Source of the DNA: an uncultured Pelagibacteraceae bacterium
GTDB lineage: Bacteria; Pseudomonadota; Alphaproteobacteria; Pelagibacterales; Pelagibacteraceae
Assembly (NCBI GenBank): GCA_902622795.1
Contig: CACNRD010000001.1
Span: 248,001 to 312,000, forward strand
DNA length: 64,000 bases
Direction of reading: 5' to 3'
The notes under the pieces are model-generated. The model saw nothing but the letters and a program-made list of their open reading frames with translations, had not been told where the DNA came from and made no database searches. Of the stretch, positions 36,252 to 46,692 are shown piece after piece; position 1 is the first letter of the stretch, and each line of letters opens with the position of its first letter. Made by a program: the position numbers and the translations under genes.

Positions 36252-37014
36252 TTATAAGGAAAAATTCGAAAAGATGAAAGTTGCAGGTAATCTGGCGGCA
36301 AGAACTTTGGATATGTTAACTGAAAATATAAAGGAAGGTGTAAGTACAGACTACATTGATAAATTAGGATATGAATTTATAAGAGATAATGGAGGGTACT
36401 CTGCTCCACTTTATTACAGGGGCTTTACAAAATCACTATGCACATCTTTAAATCATGTTGTCTGTCATGGAATTCCGTCAGATAGAATTTTGAATGAGGG
36501 AGATGCAGTTAATGTAGATGTTACTGCAATTGTTGATGAACATTATGGTGACACTAGTAGAATGTTTTGTATTGGCAAAACTCCAGTTAAATTAAAAAAT
36601 TTAATTGATACAACTTACGAGTCAATGATGAGAGCAATTAAAATTTTAAAACCTGGTATAAAATTAGGTGATATTGGATATACAATCCAATCATTTGTTG
36701 AAGATAAAGGTTTCTCTGTTGTTCGTGATTTTTGTGGTCACGGAATTAGTACAACTTTTCATGAATCTCCAAATATTTTACATTATGGAACCAAAAATAC
36801 AGGAATGGAACTTCGGCCTGGGATGACATTTACTATTGAGCCTATGATCAACTCGGGAAAATATGATGTAAAGATGTTAAATGATGGCTGGACAGCAGTT
36901 ACAAAAGATAAATCTTTATCAGCACAATTTGAACATACTTTAGGAATTACTGAAAATGGTTATGAAATCTTTACAGAATCTGCTAAAGGTTATTTAAAGC
37001 CTCCATACTTATAA
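36244..37014 (+). CDS. map: Methionine aminopeptidase, type I
   Basis: This enzyme removes the N-terminal methionine from new proteins using two metal ions. The 256-residue protein has LNHVVCHGIPSD (substrate-site His), VDVTAIVDEHYGDTSRMF (metal-binding Asp pair), GHGISTTFHESP (metal His) and FTIEPM (metal Glu), ending with FEHT. I used the ATG at 36244 rather than the TTG one codon earlier. It overlaps the sfsA stop and is followed 3 bases later by purB. Confidence 0.95.
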   Translation: MSDYKEKFEKMKVAGNLAARTLDMLTENIKEGVSTDYIDKLGYEFIRDNGGYSAPLYYRGFTKSLCTSLNHVVCHGIPSDRILNEGDAVNVDVTAIVDEHYGDTSRMFCIGKTPVKLKNLIDTTYESMMRAIKILKPGIKLGDIGYTIQSFVEDKGFSVVRDFCGHGISTTFHESPNILHYGTKNTGMELRPGMTFTIEPMINSGKYDVKMLNDGWTAVTKDKSLSAQFEHTLGITENGYEIFTESAKGYLKPPYL

Positions 37015-37017
37015 TTA

Positions 37018-38310
37018 ATGATTAAAAGATACTCGCGTAAACAATTAACTGATATTTGGTCAGAGGAAAATAAGTATAAAATCTGGTTAGATGTTGAAAT
37101 TGCTGCTGCAGAAGCCATGGAAAAACTGGGACAAATTCCAAAAGGAGTTTCATCTATTGTCAAAAAGAAAGCTAAAATTAATGTCTCAAGAATTCATAAA
37201 ATTGAGTCTGAAGTTAAACACGATGTGATAGCCTTTTTAACTTCAGTTACTGAAAAAGCTGGAATAAAAGCTAGATATCTTCACCAAGGCATGACTTCCT
37301 CTGATGTTTTAGATACTAGTTTCAACATTCAATTAGTCCAATCAGGAAAAATCATATTAGACGATATCGATCAAATTTTAAAAGTTTTAAAAAGACAGGC
37401 TAAAAAATATAAACTAACTCCGTGCATGGGACGAAGTCATGGGATTCATGCAGAACCAATTACTTTTGGTTTGAAATTAGCTTCATTTTATGAGGAATTT
37501 AAAAGAAATAGAAATAGATTAGCATACGCAATTGATGAAGTATCAACTTGTGCAATTTCAGGAGCTGTTGGGACATTTGCTAATATTAATCCTAATGTTG
37601 AAAAACATGTTGCAAAAAAATTAAGTTTAAAAATTGAGCCAATTTCAACACAAGTCATACCAAGAGACAGGCATGCATTCTATTTTTCAGTTTTAGGAAT
37701 TATTGCAGGTTCAATTGAAAGAGTTGCAATTGAAATTAGACACCTTCAGAGAACAGAAGTTTATGAATTACAAGAATTTTTTTCAAAAAAACAAAAAGGC
37801 TCTTCAGCAATGCCTCATAAAAAAAATCCTATTTTAAGTGAAAATTTGACAGGACTTGCGAGAATGGTAAGAAGCGCAGTTATACCTGCATTAGAAAATA
37901 TTGCTCTATGGCATGAAAGAGATATTTCTCACTCAAGCGTTGAGAGAAATATTGGCCCCGATGCTAATATAACAACAGACTTTGCTTTAGTAAGACTTAC
38001 AAATATTTTAGATAATATGATTGTTTATCCAAAAAAAATGCTCGAAAATTTAAATATAACCAAAGGTTTAATTTTTTCTCAAGAGATAATGTTAGAATTA
38101 ACAAAATCTGGGTTAAGTAGAGAAAAATCTTACAAAATGGTTCAAAGCTATGCAAAAAAATGTTTTGCAGAAAATCTTAATTTATATGATGTTCTTTTAG
38201 AAGATAAGTTGATCATATCTAAAATTTCTCAAAAAAAATTAAAATCTATCTTTAGTTACTCAAAACATTTTAAAAATGTAAATTTAATATTTAGAAGAGT
38301 TTTTAAATAA
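37018..38310 (+). CDS. purB: Adenylosuccinate lyase
   Basis: PurB splits SAICAR to AICAR and adenylosuccinate to AMP, both releasing fumarate. The 430-residue protein is of the shorter bacterial type. It has [13 protein letters not shown], the catalytic His region [10 protein letters not shown] and the signature loop [16 protein letters not shown]. It opens the purine block purB-purC-purS-purQ-purL. Its stop overlaps the purC ATG by one base. Confidence 0.97.
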   Translation: MIKRYSRKQLTDIWSEENKYKIWLDVEIAAAEAMEKLGQIPKGVSSIVKKKAKINVSRIHKIESEVKHDVIAFLTSVTEKAGIKARYLHQGMTSSDVLDTSFNIQLVQSGKIILDDIDQILKVLKRQAKKYKLTPCMGRSHGIHAEPITFGLKLASFYEEFKRNRNRLAYAIDEVSTCAISGAVGTFANINPNVEKHVAKKLSLKIEPISTQVIPRDRHAFYFSVLGIIAGSIERVAIEIRHLQRTEVYELQEFFSKKQKGSSAMPHKKNPILSENLTGLARMVRSAVIPALENIALWHERDISHSSVERNIGPDANITTDFALVRLTNILDNMIVYPKKMLENLNITKGLIFSQEIMLELTKSGLSREKSYKMVQSYAKKCFAENLNLYDVLLEDKLIISKISQKKLKSIFSYSKHFKNVNLIFRRVFK

Positions 38311-39095
38311 TGAAAAAAGGAAAAAAATTATACGAAGGAAAAGCTAAAATTATTTATGCTACAAATGATAAAGATTTAGTAATTCAATATTTTAAGGATG
38401 ATGCAACAGCTTTTAATAATCAAAAAAAAACAACTATTGAAGGTAAAGGAGTTTTAAATAATAGAATTTCTGAACATATACTTTCAAGCCTTTCTCAAAT
38501 AGGTATAAAAAATCACTTAGTTAAAAGACTAAATATGCGAGAACAAGTTGTAAAACTTGTTGAGATTATACCCATTGAATTTATTGTAAGAAATGTTGCA
38601 ACTGGATCTTTAACAAAACGTCTTGGAATAGAAGATGGTACTATTTTGAAAGAACCTTTAATTGAATATTGCTTAAAAGATGACAAACTCGGTGATCCAC
38701 TTATTGCTGAAGAACATATTCTTACATTTGATTGGGCATCTAAAAAAGAAATAGAAAAAGTAAAAAAAATGATTTTAAGAATTAATGACTTTATGATTGG
38801 AATGTTTAGAGGTGTTGGGATAAAACTAATAGACTTCAAGTTAGAGTTTGGGAGAGTGGATACTAATGGAAAAAAAGATGTTATCCTAGCTGATGAAATA
38901 AGCCCTGATACCTGTAGATTATGGGACAGTTTAACTGACAAAAAATTAGACAAAGACAGGTTCAGAAAAGATCTTGGAGATTTAATCCCAGCATACACCG
39001 AGGTTGCAAAAAGACTTGGTATTCTTCATGAACAATCCAATCTAACTGCGGTAAATGTGACGAAACTGTCCTCAATTAAAAGAAAGCGTAAATGA
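38310..39095 (+). CDS. purC: Phosphoribosylaminoimidazole-succinocarboxamide synthase (SAICAR synthetase)
   Basis: PurC condenses CAIR with aspartate using ATP. The protein is 261 residues with [11 protein letters not shown] at the N-terminus, the VRNVATGSL segment and the signature [13 protein letters not shown]. It has a basic tail (KRKRK) where it overlaps purS by 4 bases (ATGA). The product is the substrate of PurB encoded just upstream. Confidence 0.97.
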   Translation: MKKGKKLYEGKAKIIYATNDKDLVIQYFKDDATAFNNQKKTTIEGKGVLNNRISEHILSSLSQIGIKNHLVKRLNMREQVVKLVEIIPIEFIVRNVATGSLTKRLGIEDGTILKEPLIEYCLKDDKLGDPLIAEEHILTFDWASKKEIEKVKKMILRINDFMIGMFRGVGIKLIDFKLEFGRVDTNGKKDVILADEISPDTCRLWDSLTDKKLDKDRFRKDLGDLIPAYTEVAKRLGILHEQSNLTAVNVTKLSSIKRKRK

Positions 39096-39334
39096 AAATA
39101 TCAGTAATTATTACCCTAAAAAAAGATGTCTTAGATCCTCAAGGTAAAGTTATTCATCAAGCCCTGGATGGAATGGGATTTAGTGATGTCAATGAAGTAA
39201 GACAAGGTAAATATTTTGAGATTGATACTAAAGAAAACGACTCTAAGAAAGCAAAAGATAAAGTTGAAGAAATGTGCAAAAAACTTTTAGCTAATCTTGT
39301 AATAGAAAATTACAAAATTATAGATGCACAATAA
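39092..39334 (+). CDS. purS: FGAM synthetase subunit PurS
   Basis: PurS is the small subunit that bridges PurQ and the small form of PurL in formylglycinamidine ribonucleotide synthetase. The 80-residue length and the pattern [22 protein letters not shown] and VRQGKYFEI are typical. It overlaps purC by 4 bases and lies 3 bases before purQ. Its presence agrees with the short PurL encoded downstream. Confidence 0.95.
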   Translation: MKISVIITLKKDVLDPQGKVIHQALDGMGFSDVNEVRQGKYFEIDTKENDSKKAKDKVEEMCKKLLANLVIENYKIIDAQ

Positions 39335-39337
39335 TTA

Positions 39338-40021
39338 ATGAAATCAGCAGTCATTACATTTCCAGGTTCTAATTGTGATAGAGATATGGATGTTGCTTTA
39401 AAAAAATTTGGTTTTAAAAATAAAATGGTTTGGCATCAAGATGTTGAGTTACCTAAAAGTGACTTAGTAGTTTTGCCTGGTGGTTTTTCTTATGGAGATT
39501 ATCTAAGATGTGGCAGCATGGCTTCTAAATCTACGATTATGCAATCTGTAATTAATTTTGCAAATTCAGGTGGAATGGTGATGGGTATTTGTAATGGTTT
39601 CCAAATTTTAGTCGAAACAGGATTGGTGCCTGGAGTTTTATTAAGAAACAAATATTTAGAATTTATTTGTAAAAACGTTTTTGTAAAAATTAACAATAAA
39701 AATAATGGTTATTTCAAAAACATAAGTAACGATGTATTAGAGCTACATATCGCTCATAATGAAGGAAACTACTTTTGTACAAATGATCAATTAAAAGAAA
39801 TTGAGGACAACGCCCAGGTTGCGATCAATTATTGTGATCCTAATGGTAAAATTGAAGAACCATTTAATCCAAATGGGTCTATAAAAAATATTGCTGGAAT
39901 TTTTAATAAAAAAAAAAATGTTTTAGGAATGATGCCTCATCCTGAAAGAATGATTGATTCTTCTTTATCAGGTGAAGATGGCTCTTATTTTTTTAAAAAC
40001 TTAATTAATAACTTAAAATGA
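39338..40021 (+). CDS. purQ: FGAM synthetase subunit PurQ (glutaminase)
   Basis: PurQ is a class I glutamine amidotransferase that feeds ammonia to PurL. The 227-residue protein has [11 protein letters not shown] at the N-terminus, the nucleophile-elbow Cys in GICNGFQIL, and the catalytic His-Glu in MPHPERM. Its stop overlaps the purL start by 4 bases. Confidence 0.97.
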   Translation: MKSAVITFPGSNCDRDMDVALKKFGFKNKMVWHQDVELPKSDLVVLPGGFSYGDYLRCGSMASKSTIMQSVINFANSGGMVMGICNGFQILVETGLVPGVLLRNKYLEFICKNVFVKINNKNNGYFKNISNDVLELHIAHNEGNYFCTNDQLKEIEDNAQVAINYCDPNGKIEEPFNPNGSIKNIAGIFNKKKNVLGMMPHPERMIDSSLSGEDGSYFFKNLINNLK

Positions 40022-42210
40022 TTGTAAACGAAATAATAGCTATAGATCATGGATTAAAAAAAGATGAATACAAAAAAATCTGTGAACTTTTAAAAAGAAC
40101 ACCTAACATTACAGAATTAGGAATATTTTCTGCGATGTGGAATGAACACTGCTCTTATAAATCTTCAAGGCTACACTTAAAGAAATTACCAACCAAAGGT
40201 AAACAAGTTATTCAAGGACCTGGTGAAAATGCTGGTGTAGTTGATATTGGAGATAATGATGCAATAGTCTTTAAAATTGAAAGTCATAACCACCCTTCTT
40301 TCATTGAGCCTTATCAAGGTGCTGCCACAGGAGTTGGTGGAATAATGAGAGATGTGTTTACAATGGGTGCAAGACCAATAGCTAATTTAAATTCAATACA
40401 CTTCGGTTCTACACAACATAAAAAAACTAAAAATCTATTAAGAGGTGTTGTCCATGGAATTGGAGGTTACGGGAACTGCATGGGAGTACCAACTATTGCA
40501 GGACAAACAAGTTTTGACAGCTCTTATAATGGAAATATCTTGGTTAACGCAATGACTTTAGGATTAGTCAAAAAAGACAAGATTTTTTACTCAAAAGCAG
40601 CTGGTTTAAATAAACCTGTAATATATGTCGGATCTAAAACGGGTCGTGATGGTATTCACGGTGCGAGTATGGCATCTGCTAGTTTTGATGACAAAATTGA
40701 GGAGAAAAAACCAACAGTTCAAGTCGGTGATCCCTTTACAGAAAAACTTTTGCTTGAGGCGTGTTTGGAATTAATGGCAGGAGACTCGATCATTGCTATT
40801 CAAGATATGGGTGCAGCAGGTTTAACTTCTTCAAGTATTGAGATGGCTTCTAAAGGAAATCTTGGAATAGAAATTAATTTAAATAAAGTCCCGTGTAGGG
40901 AGACAAAAATGACACCTTATGAAATCATGCTTTCTGAAAGTCAGGAAAGAATGTTGATTGTTTTAGAAAATGGAAAAGAAGAGCAAGCCAAAACAATATT
41001 TGATAAGTGGAATTTAGATTTTGCTATAATTGGAAAAACAACCAAATCAAAGAAAATTGAACTTTATTTTGATAGTAAAAAAGTTGCAGATATTCCGGTT
41101 AATACTCTTGTTGAAAATTCACCGATGTATGATCGTAAATGGAAAAAAGCAAAACTTCCAAAGAAAAACAAAATTAATAAAAATGATATAAATAATTTAA
41201 GAATAATTGAAGTCCTAAAAAAAATTTTAGCTAATCCAAATATCTGCAGTAAAGAATGGATTTGGCAGCAGTATGATCATACAGTGATGGGAGACACCAT
41301 TCAAAAACCTGGAGGAGATTCTGGTGTGGTAAGAGTTCATGGCACCAATAAAGCAGTTGCAGCATCAGTAGACTCTTCAGCAGTTTATTGTTGGGCTCAC
41401 CCTCTTACAGGTGGAAAACAAGTGGTATGTGAAAGTTTTAGAAATTTAATATCTGTTGGAGCAAAACCAATTGCCATTACAAATTGTCTAAATTTTGGTA
41501 GCCCTGAAAATGAAGAGAATATGGGAGAGTTTGTTGAATGTGTTCAGGGTATTGGAGAAGCAAGCTCTTATTTAAAATTTCCTGTCGTTTCTGGAAATGT
41601 TTCTTTCTATAATCAAACAAAAGATCAGGGAATAAAGCCCACACCATCTATAGGCGGTGTTGGACTAATAAATGATTACACTAAAATGATTACTATGGAT
41701 TTTAAAGAAGTTGATAATGTTGTTTTAGTTATTGGTAAAACAGAAGGTCATATTGATCAAAGTTTATTTGCAAGAGTTATATTAAATGAAAAAAATGGCC
41801 CTCCACCAGAAATAAATTTATTTAACGAGAAAAATAATGGAGAAACACTCTTAAAGTTAATTGATGATAATTTAATTAAAAGTGCTCATGATATTTCTTT
41901 AGGCGGAATAATTACTGCATTATCAAAAATGTGTATTAAGGGTAATAAAGGTATTAAACTAAAAAAGCCAAAATACTTAATTAGTGAAATAGAATATTTT
42001 TTTGCAGAAGATCAAGGGAGATACATTGTTGAAATCAGTAAAAAAGATCAAAAAAAAGTCCTAGATATATTAAATAAAAATGCAGTTCATTATGATGAGC
42101 TTGGAACAATCAATGAAAATATGCTATTTTTGAATGAAAAGACAAAAGTTACAATTGACGAATTAAAAGGGTTTAATACAACGTGGTTAAAACAGTATAT
42201 GAGTAATTAA
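40018..42210 (+). CDS. purL: FGAM synthetase subunit PurL (small form)
   Basis: PurL is the ATP-dependent synthase subunit that converts FGAR to FGAM with ammonia from PurQ. At 730 residues it is the small type that needs PurS and PurQ. Visible motifs are [12 protein letters not shown] near the N-terminus, KIESHNHPS, the GTGVGGI-like phosphate loop ([10 protein letters not shown]) and [10 protein letters not shown]. Its stop overlaps the bolA start by one base (TAATG). Confidence 0.97.
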   Translation: MIVNEIIAIDHGLKKDEYKKICELLKRTPNITELGIFSAMWNEHCSYKSSRLHLKKLPTKGKQVIQGPGENAGVVDIGDNDAIVFKIESHNHPSFIEPYQGAATGVGGIMRDVFTMGARPIANLNSIHFGSTQHKKTKNLLRGVVHGIGGYGNCMGVPTIAGQTSFDSSYNGNILVNAMTLGLVKKDKIFYSKAAGLNKPVIYVGSKTGRDGIHGASMASASFDDKIEEKKPTVQVGDPFTEKLLLEACLELMAGDSIIAIQDMGAAGLTSSSIEMASKGNLGIEINLNKVPCRETKMTPYEIMLSESQERMLIVLENGKEEQAKTIFDKWNLDFAIIGKTTKSKKIELYFDSKKVADIPVNTLVENSPMYDRKWKKAKLPKKNKINKNDINNLRIIEVLKKILANPNICSKEWIWQQYDHTVMGDTIQKPGGDSGVVRVHGTNKAVAASVDSSAVYCWAHPLTGGKQVVCESFRNLISVGAKPIAITNCLNFGSPENEENMGEFVECVQGIGEASSYLKFPVVSGNVSFYNQTKDQGIKPTPSIGGVGLINDYTKMITMDFKEVDNVVLVIGKTEGHIDQSLFARVILNEKNGPPPEINLFNEKNNGETLLKLIDDNLIKSAHDISLGGIITALSKMCIKGNKGIKLKKPKYLISEIEYFFAEDQGRYIVEISKKDQKKVLDILNKNAVHYDELGTINENMLFLNEKTKVTIDELKGFNTTWLKQYMSN

Positions 42211-42440
42211 TGGCAATGAATTTGAACGAAATTGAGAGTTTAATTAAAGAGGCAATACCTGATGCAATTGTTGAAATACAAGACTTAGCTGGTGATGGAA
42301 ATCATTATTCTGCAACTATAACCTCATCTCAATTTTCAGGTAAAAGCAAAATTGATCAACATAAAATGGTATATAATTCTTTAAAAGGTAGAATGGGTAA
42401 TGAATTACATGCTTTAGCAATAAAAACAAAGGAAGATTAA
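42210..42440 (+). CDS. bolA: BolA family protein
   Basis: This 76-residue BolA/IbaG-like protein has the helix-turn-helix-like KH fold; the LAGDGNHYSATI segment carries the conserved His. BolA proteins pair with monothiol glutaredoxins to handle [2Fe-2S] clusters, and the glutaredoxin gene follows 1 base later. The first ATG (MAMNL) abuts purL; a second ATG two codons later is possible. The link to purine genes may reflect the Fe-S needs of PurF (inference). Confidence 0.92.
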   Translation: MAMNLNEIESLIKEAIPDAIVEIQDLAGDGNHYSATITSSQFSGKSKIDQHKMVYNSLKGRMGNELHALAIKTKED

Positions 42441-42441
42441 A

Positions 42442-42780
42442 ATGGACCAAGAAACAAATGATTTAATTAAAAAAGAAATTGAGAATAATGAAGTTTGCCT
42501 ATTTATGAAAGGAACTCCAGATGCTCCTCAATGTGGATTTTCATTGGCTACATCCAATATTTTAAAAGTATTGGAAGTAAACTTTAAAGGAATTAATGTT
42601 TTAGAAAATCAAAATCTTAGAGAAGGTATCAAGGTTTATAGTGACTGGCCTACTATTCCTCAATTATATGTTAAAAACGAATTTATTGGAGGATGTGATA
42701 TAGTTAAAGAAATGTTTGAAACTGGAGAGTTAGCAAAACTATTTGCAAGTAAAGGTGTAAATTTTAAAAGTAAAAATTAA
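42442..42780 (+). CDS. grxD: Monothiol glutaredoxin (Grx4 type)
   Basis: This is a 112-residue CGFS glutaredoxin with the active site QCGFS (Cys31), the FMKGTPD segment, the WPTIPQLYVKNEFIGGCDIV cis-proline and glutathione-binding region. Such proteins carry or deliver [2Fe-2S] clusters, often with BolA, whose gene is adjacent. Co-transcribed with purL-bolA. Confidence 0.96.
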   Translation: MDQETNDLIKKEIENNEVCLFMKGTPDAPQCGFSLATSNILKVLEVNFKGINVLENQNLREGIKVYSDWPTIPQLYVKNEFIGGCDIVKEMFETGELAKLFASKGVNFKSKN

Positions 42781-42799
42781 CTTTTTTCTTTCATAAAAA

Positions 42800-43066
42800 A
42801 TGAAACAATTCATTTATAAAACTATTATTGTAATAATTGCTATTGTTGCCATTTATGAATTTACTATTTCAAAACAAATCAAACAAATTACTGAGCAAAG
42901 TGAAATTTTACTGAGTAAAGAAGGACGAAAAGAAGGAATAGAAAAACTAAGAGATGAATTAAAAAAAGCCATTAAAAAAGAAAGATATCTATCAAAAGAA
43001 GACGCAAAATTAATTAAAGATTTTATTCAAAAAATTGCCATTGAATTAAAAGATGAAGAAAATTAA
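42800..43066 (+). CDS. Small single-span membrane protein with coiled-coil tail
   Basis: This 88-residue protein of unknown function has an N-terminal transmembrane helix (about 6-22, IYKTIIVIIAIVAIYEFTI). A Lys/Glu-rich, probably coiled-coil tail follows, which would face the periplasm or cytoplasm. It lies 19 bases after grxD. Its stop TTAA is shared with the convergent GT-C gene. Composition and the clean start support a real gene. Confidence 0.65.
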   Translation: MKQFIYKTIIVIIAIVAIYEFTISKQIKQITEQSEILLSKEGRKEGIEKLRDELKKAIKKERYLSKEDAKLIKDFIQKIAIELKDEEN

Positions 43067-44634
43067 TCACAATACCACGCAGATCCAACTTTAATTCGCT
43101 GATTGCTAAATAAATAATTGTAATTTTCAGAGACAATTAGTTTGCAGTCCTTTGGATCAGATCTTCTTAAATTTCTATGATTTTGCATAACATAGTAAGG
43201 TCGCTCTTTAGCAGCGTCTAATTCACTATACATTTTGAAGCATTTAAATTTTTGTCTCTCAAGATAAACCTTGGAATATAAGTCTCCATAAACACAATTA
43301 TTTTTATTAAAATTATTTTTTGAAGAATGTTCAACAATTGAAGTATATAAACTCTTATTACTAATTCCCCAATAATCTACTTCGAAATTTTTATTAATTT
43401 TATAAATCTTGGAAAGTGAATTCATCCAGGTATATTGATAAGGATTGATTGATATATTTTCTATAACAAAAAAAATAATCATAAAAATACTTGAAAAGTA
43501 AAAAAATTTTTTATTTAGTATGTATAAATTATTTAGTGAAATTAAAAATATTAATGGAATTAGAAACATAATATGTCTAATTTCATTATAAATTGCTACA
43601 TCAAATATTATAAAAAGAAATAATATTGAACTACAAGTAATAATTAATGAAAAAGTTAAAATTTTATTTAAATCATTTTTTGAAAATTTTTTCTCTACAA
43701 AAGGAAATAAAATAATTCCTAAAATTATTAAAATAGGTAACTTAAAAAAAAACCAAATAAAGTAATAACTTGATGGTAAATTAAGAGACTTCATGTATTC
43801 ACCAAGGGTCAAAGTACTCACATTTTGTTGATAATTACTCATCCATCTTACAGAATTAATTATTTCTTTTGGGTCATGCCAAAAAATTGGATTTAGCAAA
43901 TATGTAAAAAATGAAATAAAAAAAATAAATAAAAATAAATATTTGTAATTATCTTTAAGAATATTGAAAAAATTTTTCTTTTTAACTTCACAATAAGTAA
44001 AAATAAAAATTAAGTATTGTAATAAAATTAATATACCTAAAATTCTAATAGAAATAAGAAATGATGTGGATACAGATAAATATATTATAAAGCTAAGAGG
44101 AATTTTTTTCTTTTTAAAAAGTTTTTTTATAATCTTACACAAAATGTATGTGCTTATTATCCAGAACGCTAAAAAAGGAATATCTTTAGGATTCATTAAT
44201 GAGTGACCAAAAAAATATGGATATAGCAAAAATAAAAAAAGTGAAATTATTGCGATTTTTTCATTATTAAAAAAAATTAAACTTATTTTGAAAAAAAAAA
44301 GTCCTGATATAAAAAATAAAATAAAGATAACGGGATGTTTTGATATAAGTATGGATCCATATTCACTTATATTTAAGTAATTTATTAGTTCATCTTTTAT
44401 TAAATATTGAAATGGCTGGCTTAAAAAATTAAAACCAATTCCGTGATATCTATCTTTATATTCTAATAGATCTTTATATGTTCCAGTTCTAAAAAAATCT
44501 ACAATTGCCCCTAAATTTACTTCCCAATTAAGTTGTTCGTGAAATTCATCATGAGATATTCCAATATTTATACTTAAATAGATTCCTATGAATAGATAAA
44601 TTAATAGTAAAGTTATCTCTTTATATTTTTTCAT
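43063..44634 (-). CDS. Polytopic membrane protein, GT-C glycosyltransferase-like
   Basis: This membrane protein has about 523 residues from the ATG at 44634, with about eleven hydrophobic segments and a soluble C-terminal part (from about 410) with several cysteines. GISHDEFHEQ follows the first span (His28, Asp29, Glu30), the place of the catalytic acid in GT-C enzymes. The track start at 44688 is a TTG deep inside the methyltransferase gene, so I prefer ATG 44634, which overlaps by 14 bases. It shares its stop tetranucleotide with the convergent small-protein gene. Probably surface glycan assembly; substrate unknown. Confidence 0.62.
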   Translation of the reverse strand: MKKYKEITLLLIYLFIGIYLSINIGISHDEFHEQLNWEVNLGAIVDFFRTGTYKDLLEYKDRYHGIGFNFLSQPFQYLIKDELINYLNISEYGSILISKHPVIFILFFISGLFFFKISLIFFNNEKIAIISLFLFLLYPYFFGHSLMNPKDIPFLAFWIISTYILCKIIKKLFKKKKIPLSFIIYLSVSTSFLISIRILGILILLQYLIFIFTYCEVKKKNFFNILKDNYKYLFLFIFFISFFTYLLNPIFWHDPKEIINSVRWMSNYQQNVSTLTLGEYMKSLNLPSSYYFIWFFFKLPILIILGIILFPFVEKKFSKNDLNKILTFSLIITCSSILFLFIIFDVAIYNEIRHIMFLIPLIFLISLNNLYILNKKFFYFSSIFMIIFFVIENISINPYQYTWMNSLSKIYKINKNFEVDYWGISNKSLYTSIVEHSSKNNFNKNNCVYGDLYSKVYLERQKFKCFKMYSELDAAKERPYYVMQNHRNLRRSDPKDCKLIVSENYNYLFSNQRIKVGSAWYCD

Positions 44635-45316
44635 TTTTAAGAACACAAAATAAAGACTTACCAATTTTATTGAATGTAAAATAATCAATAAATTTTGATA
44701 TAGGAATTAATAAATTCCAAAAACTAACTTTAGTTTTTAAATTTGATTGATTTAACGAAAAAAACTTACTTATTATTAGTAGGAGAAAACCAATACTATC
44801 ATAATAAGACATGTTAATGATTTTAAATTTTGTTTTTTTTGACATTAAAAAAAAGTCTTTTTTATTGTATCTTTTAAAATGACCAACACTTTTATCAAAA
44901 TCATTATAAAACTGTTGATGGGCAGGAACATTTATAATCAAATATCCATCCTTATTTAATTTACTTTTTGCTATTCTTAATTCTCTTAAATCTTTTTTAA
45001 TATGCTCCAAAACGTCAAAATATATTATAACATCATATTTTTGATTAATATTTTCTAATAACGAATTTTTGATTATTATTTTTTTATTATTTTTAAATTT
45101 TTTTTTTAATGATCTATAAAGTTTTTTATCAGGTTCAATTAAGGTTATTTTTTTTAAATAATTTTTGTATAATTTAGTCATGCCACCTTGGCCAGGACCA
45201 ACTTCTAAAAAGGAACCTTTAAGGTATGGTTTAATTAATTGTAACTGGTATTTTCGAAAATTTTGAGCTGAGTCAAAATGTTCTAGTTCAAATCCATCAT
45301 ATTGGACTTGTTTCAT
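44621..45316 (-). CDS. Class I SAM-dependent methyltransferase
   Basis: This 231-residue protein has motif I FLEVGPGQGG, the post-I acidic LIEPDKKL, motif II VIIYFDVLEHIKKD and motif III KDGYLIINVPAHQ, which is the standard order for class I enzymes of the Methyltransf_11/12 type. It lacks membrane segments apart from a weak hydrophobic stretch near 175-190. It starts 2 bases after the rpsD stop and overlaps the GT-C gene. The pairing with a GT-C gene suggests modification of a surface sugar or lipid. Confidence 0.75.
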   Translation of the reverse strand: MKQVQYDGFELEHFDSAQNFRKYQLQLIKPYLKGSFLEVGPGQGGMTKLYKNYLKKITLIEPDKKLYRSLKKKFKNNKKIIIKNSLLENINQKYDVIIYFDVLEHIKKDLRELRIAKSKLNKDGYLIINVPAHQQFYNDFDKSVGHFKRYNKKDFFLMSKKTKFKIINMSYYDSIGFLLLIISKFFSLNQSNLKTKVSFWNLLIPISKFIDYFTFNKIGKSLFCVLKNEKI

Positions 45317-45318
45317 TC

Positions 45319-45936
45319 TTATCTTGAATAATATTCAATAACTAGATTAGGTTCCATTACTATAGGATAAGGAACTTCTTCAAATTTAGGGACTCTTATA
45401 AATTTAAATTTTTTGTTTTTTTCGTCCATCTGAATATATTCGGGAGCTTCTCTCTCTTTATTAGCAAGAGCAATATCAATAATAGCTAATTGTTTGGACT
45501 TATCTCTAATTTCAATTGAATCCTCTTCTTTAACTAAATAGCTTCCAATATTAACTTTTTTTCCGTTTACTTTAACGTGTCCATGATTAATTAATTGTCT
45601 TGAAGAAAAAATAGTCGTTGCAAATTTAGCTCTATAAATTACAGCGTCTAATCTTCTTTCTAGTAAGCCAATTAAGTTTTCGCCTGTGTCACCTTTAAGC
45701 ATAACAGCCTTTTTATAAATATTTCTAAACTGTCTTTCATTAATATTGCCATAGTATGATTTTAGCTTTTGCTTTGCTTGTAACTGAATTCCATAATCTG
45801 AAGGTTTAGATGATCTGGTTTGTCCGTGTTGGCCTGGTCCGTAAGCTCTAGTATTGAATGGACTTTTTGGTCTTCCCCAAAGGTTAACCTTTAATCTTCT
45901 ATCTACTTTATGTTTAGAGTTTAATCTTTTAGTCAT
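45319..45936 (-). CDS. rpsD: 30S ribosomal protein S4
   Basis: S4 is a primary 16S-binding protein. It is 205 residues with [14 protein letters not shown] and [10 protein letters not shown] near the N-terminus and an S4 RNA-binding domain (about 95-160) with [34 protein letters not shown]. The ending [16 protein letters not shown] is typical. It stands alone here, away from the other ribosomal protein genes, which is common in alphaproteobacteria. Confidence 0.98.
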   Translation of the reverse strand: MTKRLNSKHKVDRRLKVNLWGRPKSPFNTRAYGPGQHGQTRSSKPSDYGIQLQAKQKLKSYYGNINERQFRNIYKKAVMLKGDTGENLIGLLERRLDAVIYRAKFATTIFSSRQLINHGHVKVNGKKVNIGSYLVKEEDSIEIRDKSKQLAIIDIALANKEREAPEYIQMDEKNKKFKFIRVPKFEEVPYPIVMEPNLVIEYYSR

Positions 45937-45976
45937 TTGATAGAGGGGTTTATAAACTTACTCATTGTTTTGTCAA

Positions 45977-46690
45977 TCAGCGTTTTTTTCCTAAACTCGC
46001 AAATACACTTGATAAAATACGTGTTTCCTTTGAAGATAATTCCATCTTGTAAAAAATATTTCTCAAGTTCTGAAGCATTATAGCTTTTTTTTCCTTAGGT
46101 TTGAAAAACCCAATATCTTCTAAATTTTTAATACACAGATTAGTCATTGACAATATTTCTTTTTTTGAGGCTGACTTTACTTTTTTTGATTTTTTAAAAC
46201 TGGGAATCTTTGAATTAATGATGCTATTTACAACTTGAGCAATTATAATCAAACTGTGAGACAGGTTCAAAGATTTAAAATTTGGGTTAGTTGGGATCTG
46301 AAGGGTATAATTTGCATAACTTATCTCGTCATTTGAAAGTCCTGAAGCTTCAGATCCAAATAAGAAAGCCACTTTTTTTTTATAATCAATCTTCTTTAAA
46401 TCTTCTAATTGAATATGTTTGATATTTTTATTTCTAAACCTAGCTGAAGTAGCAATTACTACATCAATATTTTTTAAAGCAGACTCTAAATTATCAAAAT
46501 TTTTACTCTTACTTATGATATTTTTTGCTCCTACAGATGTAGCTAAAATTTTATCATTTGGGTAGATGGTCTTAGGATCCACAACAATCATTTTCTGAAA
46601 ATTAAAATTTTTCATAGCTCTTGCACATGCACCAATGTTTTCTGATAATTGAGGTTTGTGTAAAATGAATGAAATATTATTGTTTGACAT
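45977..46690 (-). CDS. trmJ: tRNA/rRNA 2'-O-methyltransferase, TrmJ type
   Basis: This SPOUT methyltransferase is predicted to modify position 32 of tRNA. The 237-residue protein has the N-terminal LHKPQLSENIGACARAMKNF motif 1, LFGSEASGLSNDEI motif 2 and SLNLSHSLIIIAQV motif 3, plus a C-terminal helical extension. That arrangement matches the TrmJ/LasT group (COG0565). It lies 2 bases after the DUF1989 gene and 40 bases before rpsD. Confidence 0.85.
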   Translation of the reverse strand: MSNNNISFILHKPQLSENIGACARAMKNFNFQKMIVVDPKTIYPNDKILATSVGAKNIISKSKNFDNLESALKNIDVVIATSARFRNKNIKHIQLEDLKKIDYKKKVAFLFGSEASGLSNDEISYANYTLQIPTNPNFKSLNLSHSLIIIAQVVNSIINSKIPSFKKSKKVKSASKKEILSMTNLCIKNLEDIGFFKPKEKKAIMLQNLRNIFYKMELSSKETRILSSVFASLGKKR

Positions 46691-46692
46691 AA

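Noticed and set aside
38513-38998. 161-codon minus-strand ORF inside purC
   Set aside because: It is a shadow of purC in another frame; purC has all family motifs.
44634-44688. TTG-extended start for the GT-C protein
   Set aside because: It would overlap the methyltransferase by 68 bases and adds residues before the natural Lys-rich start of the first membrane span.
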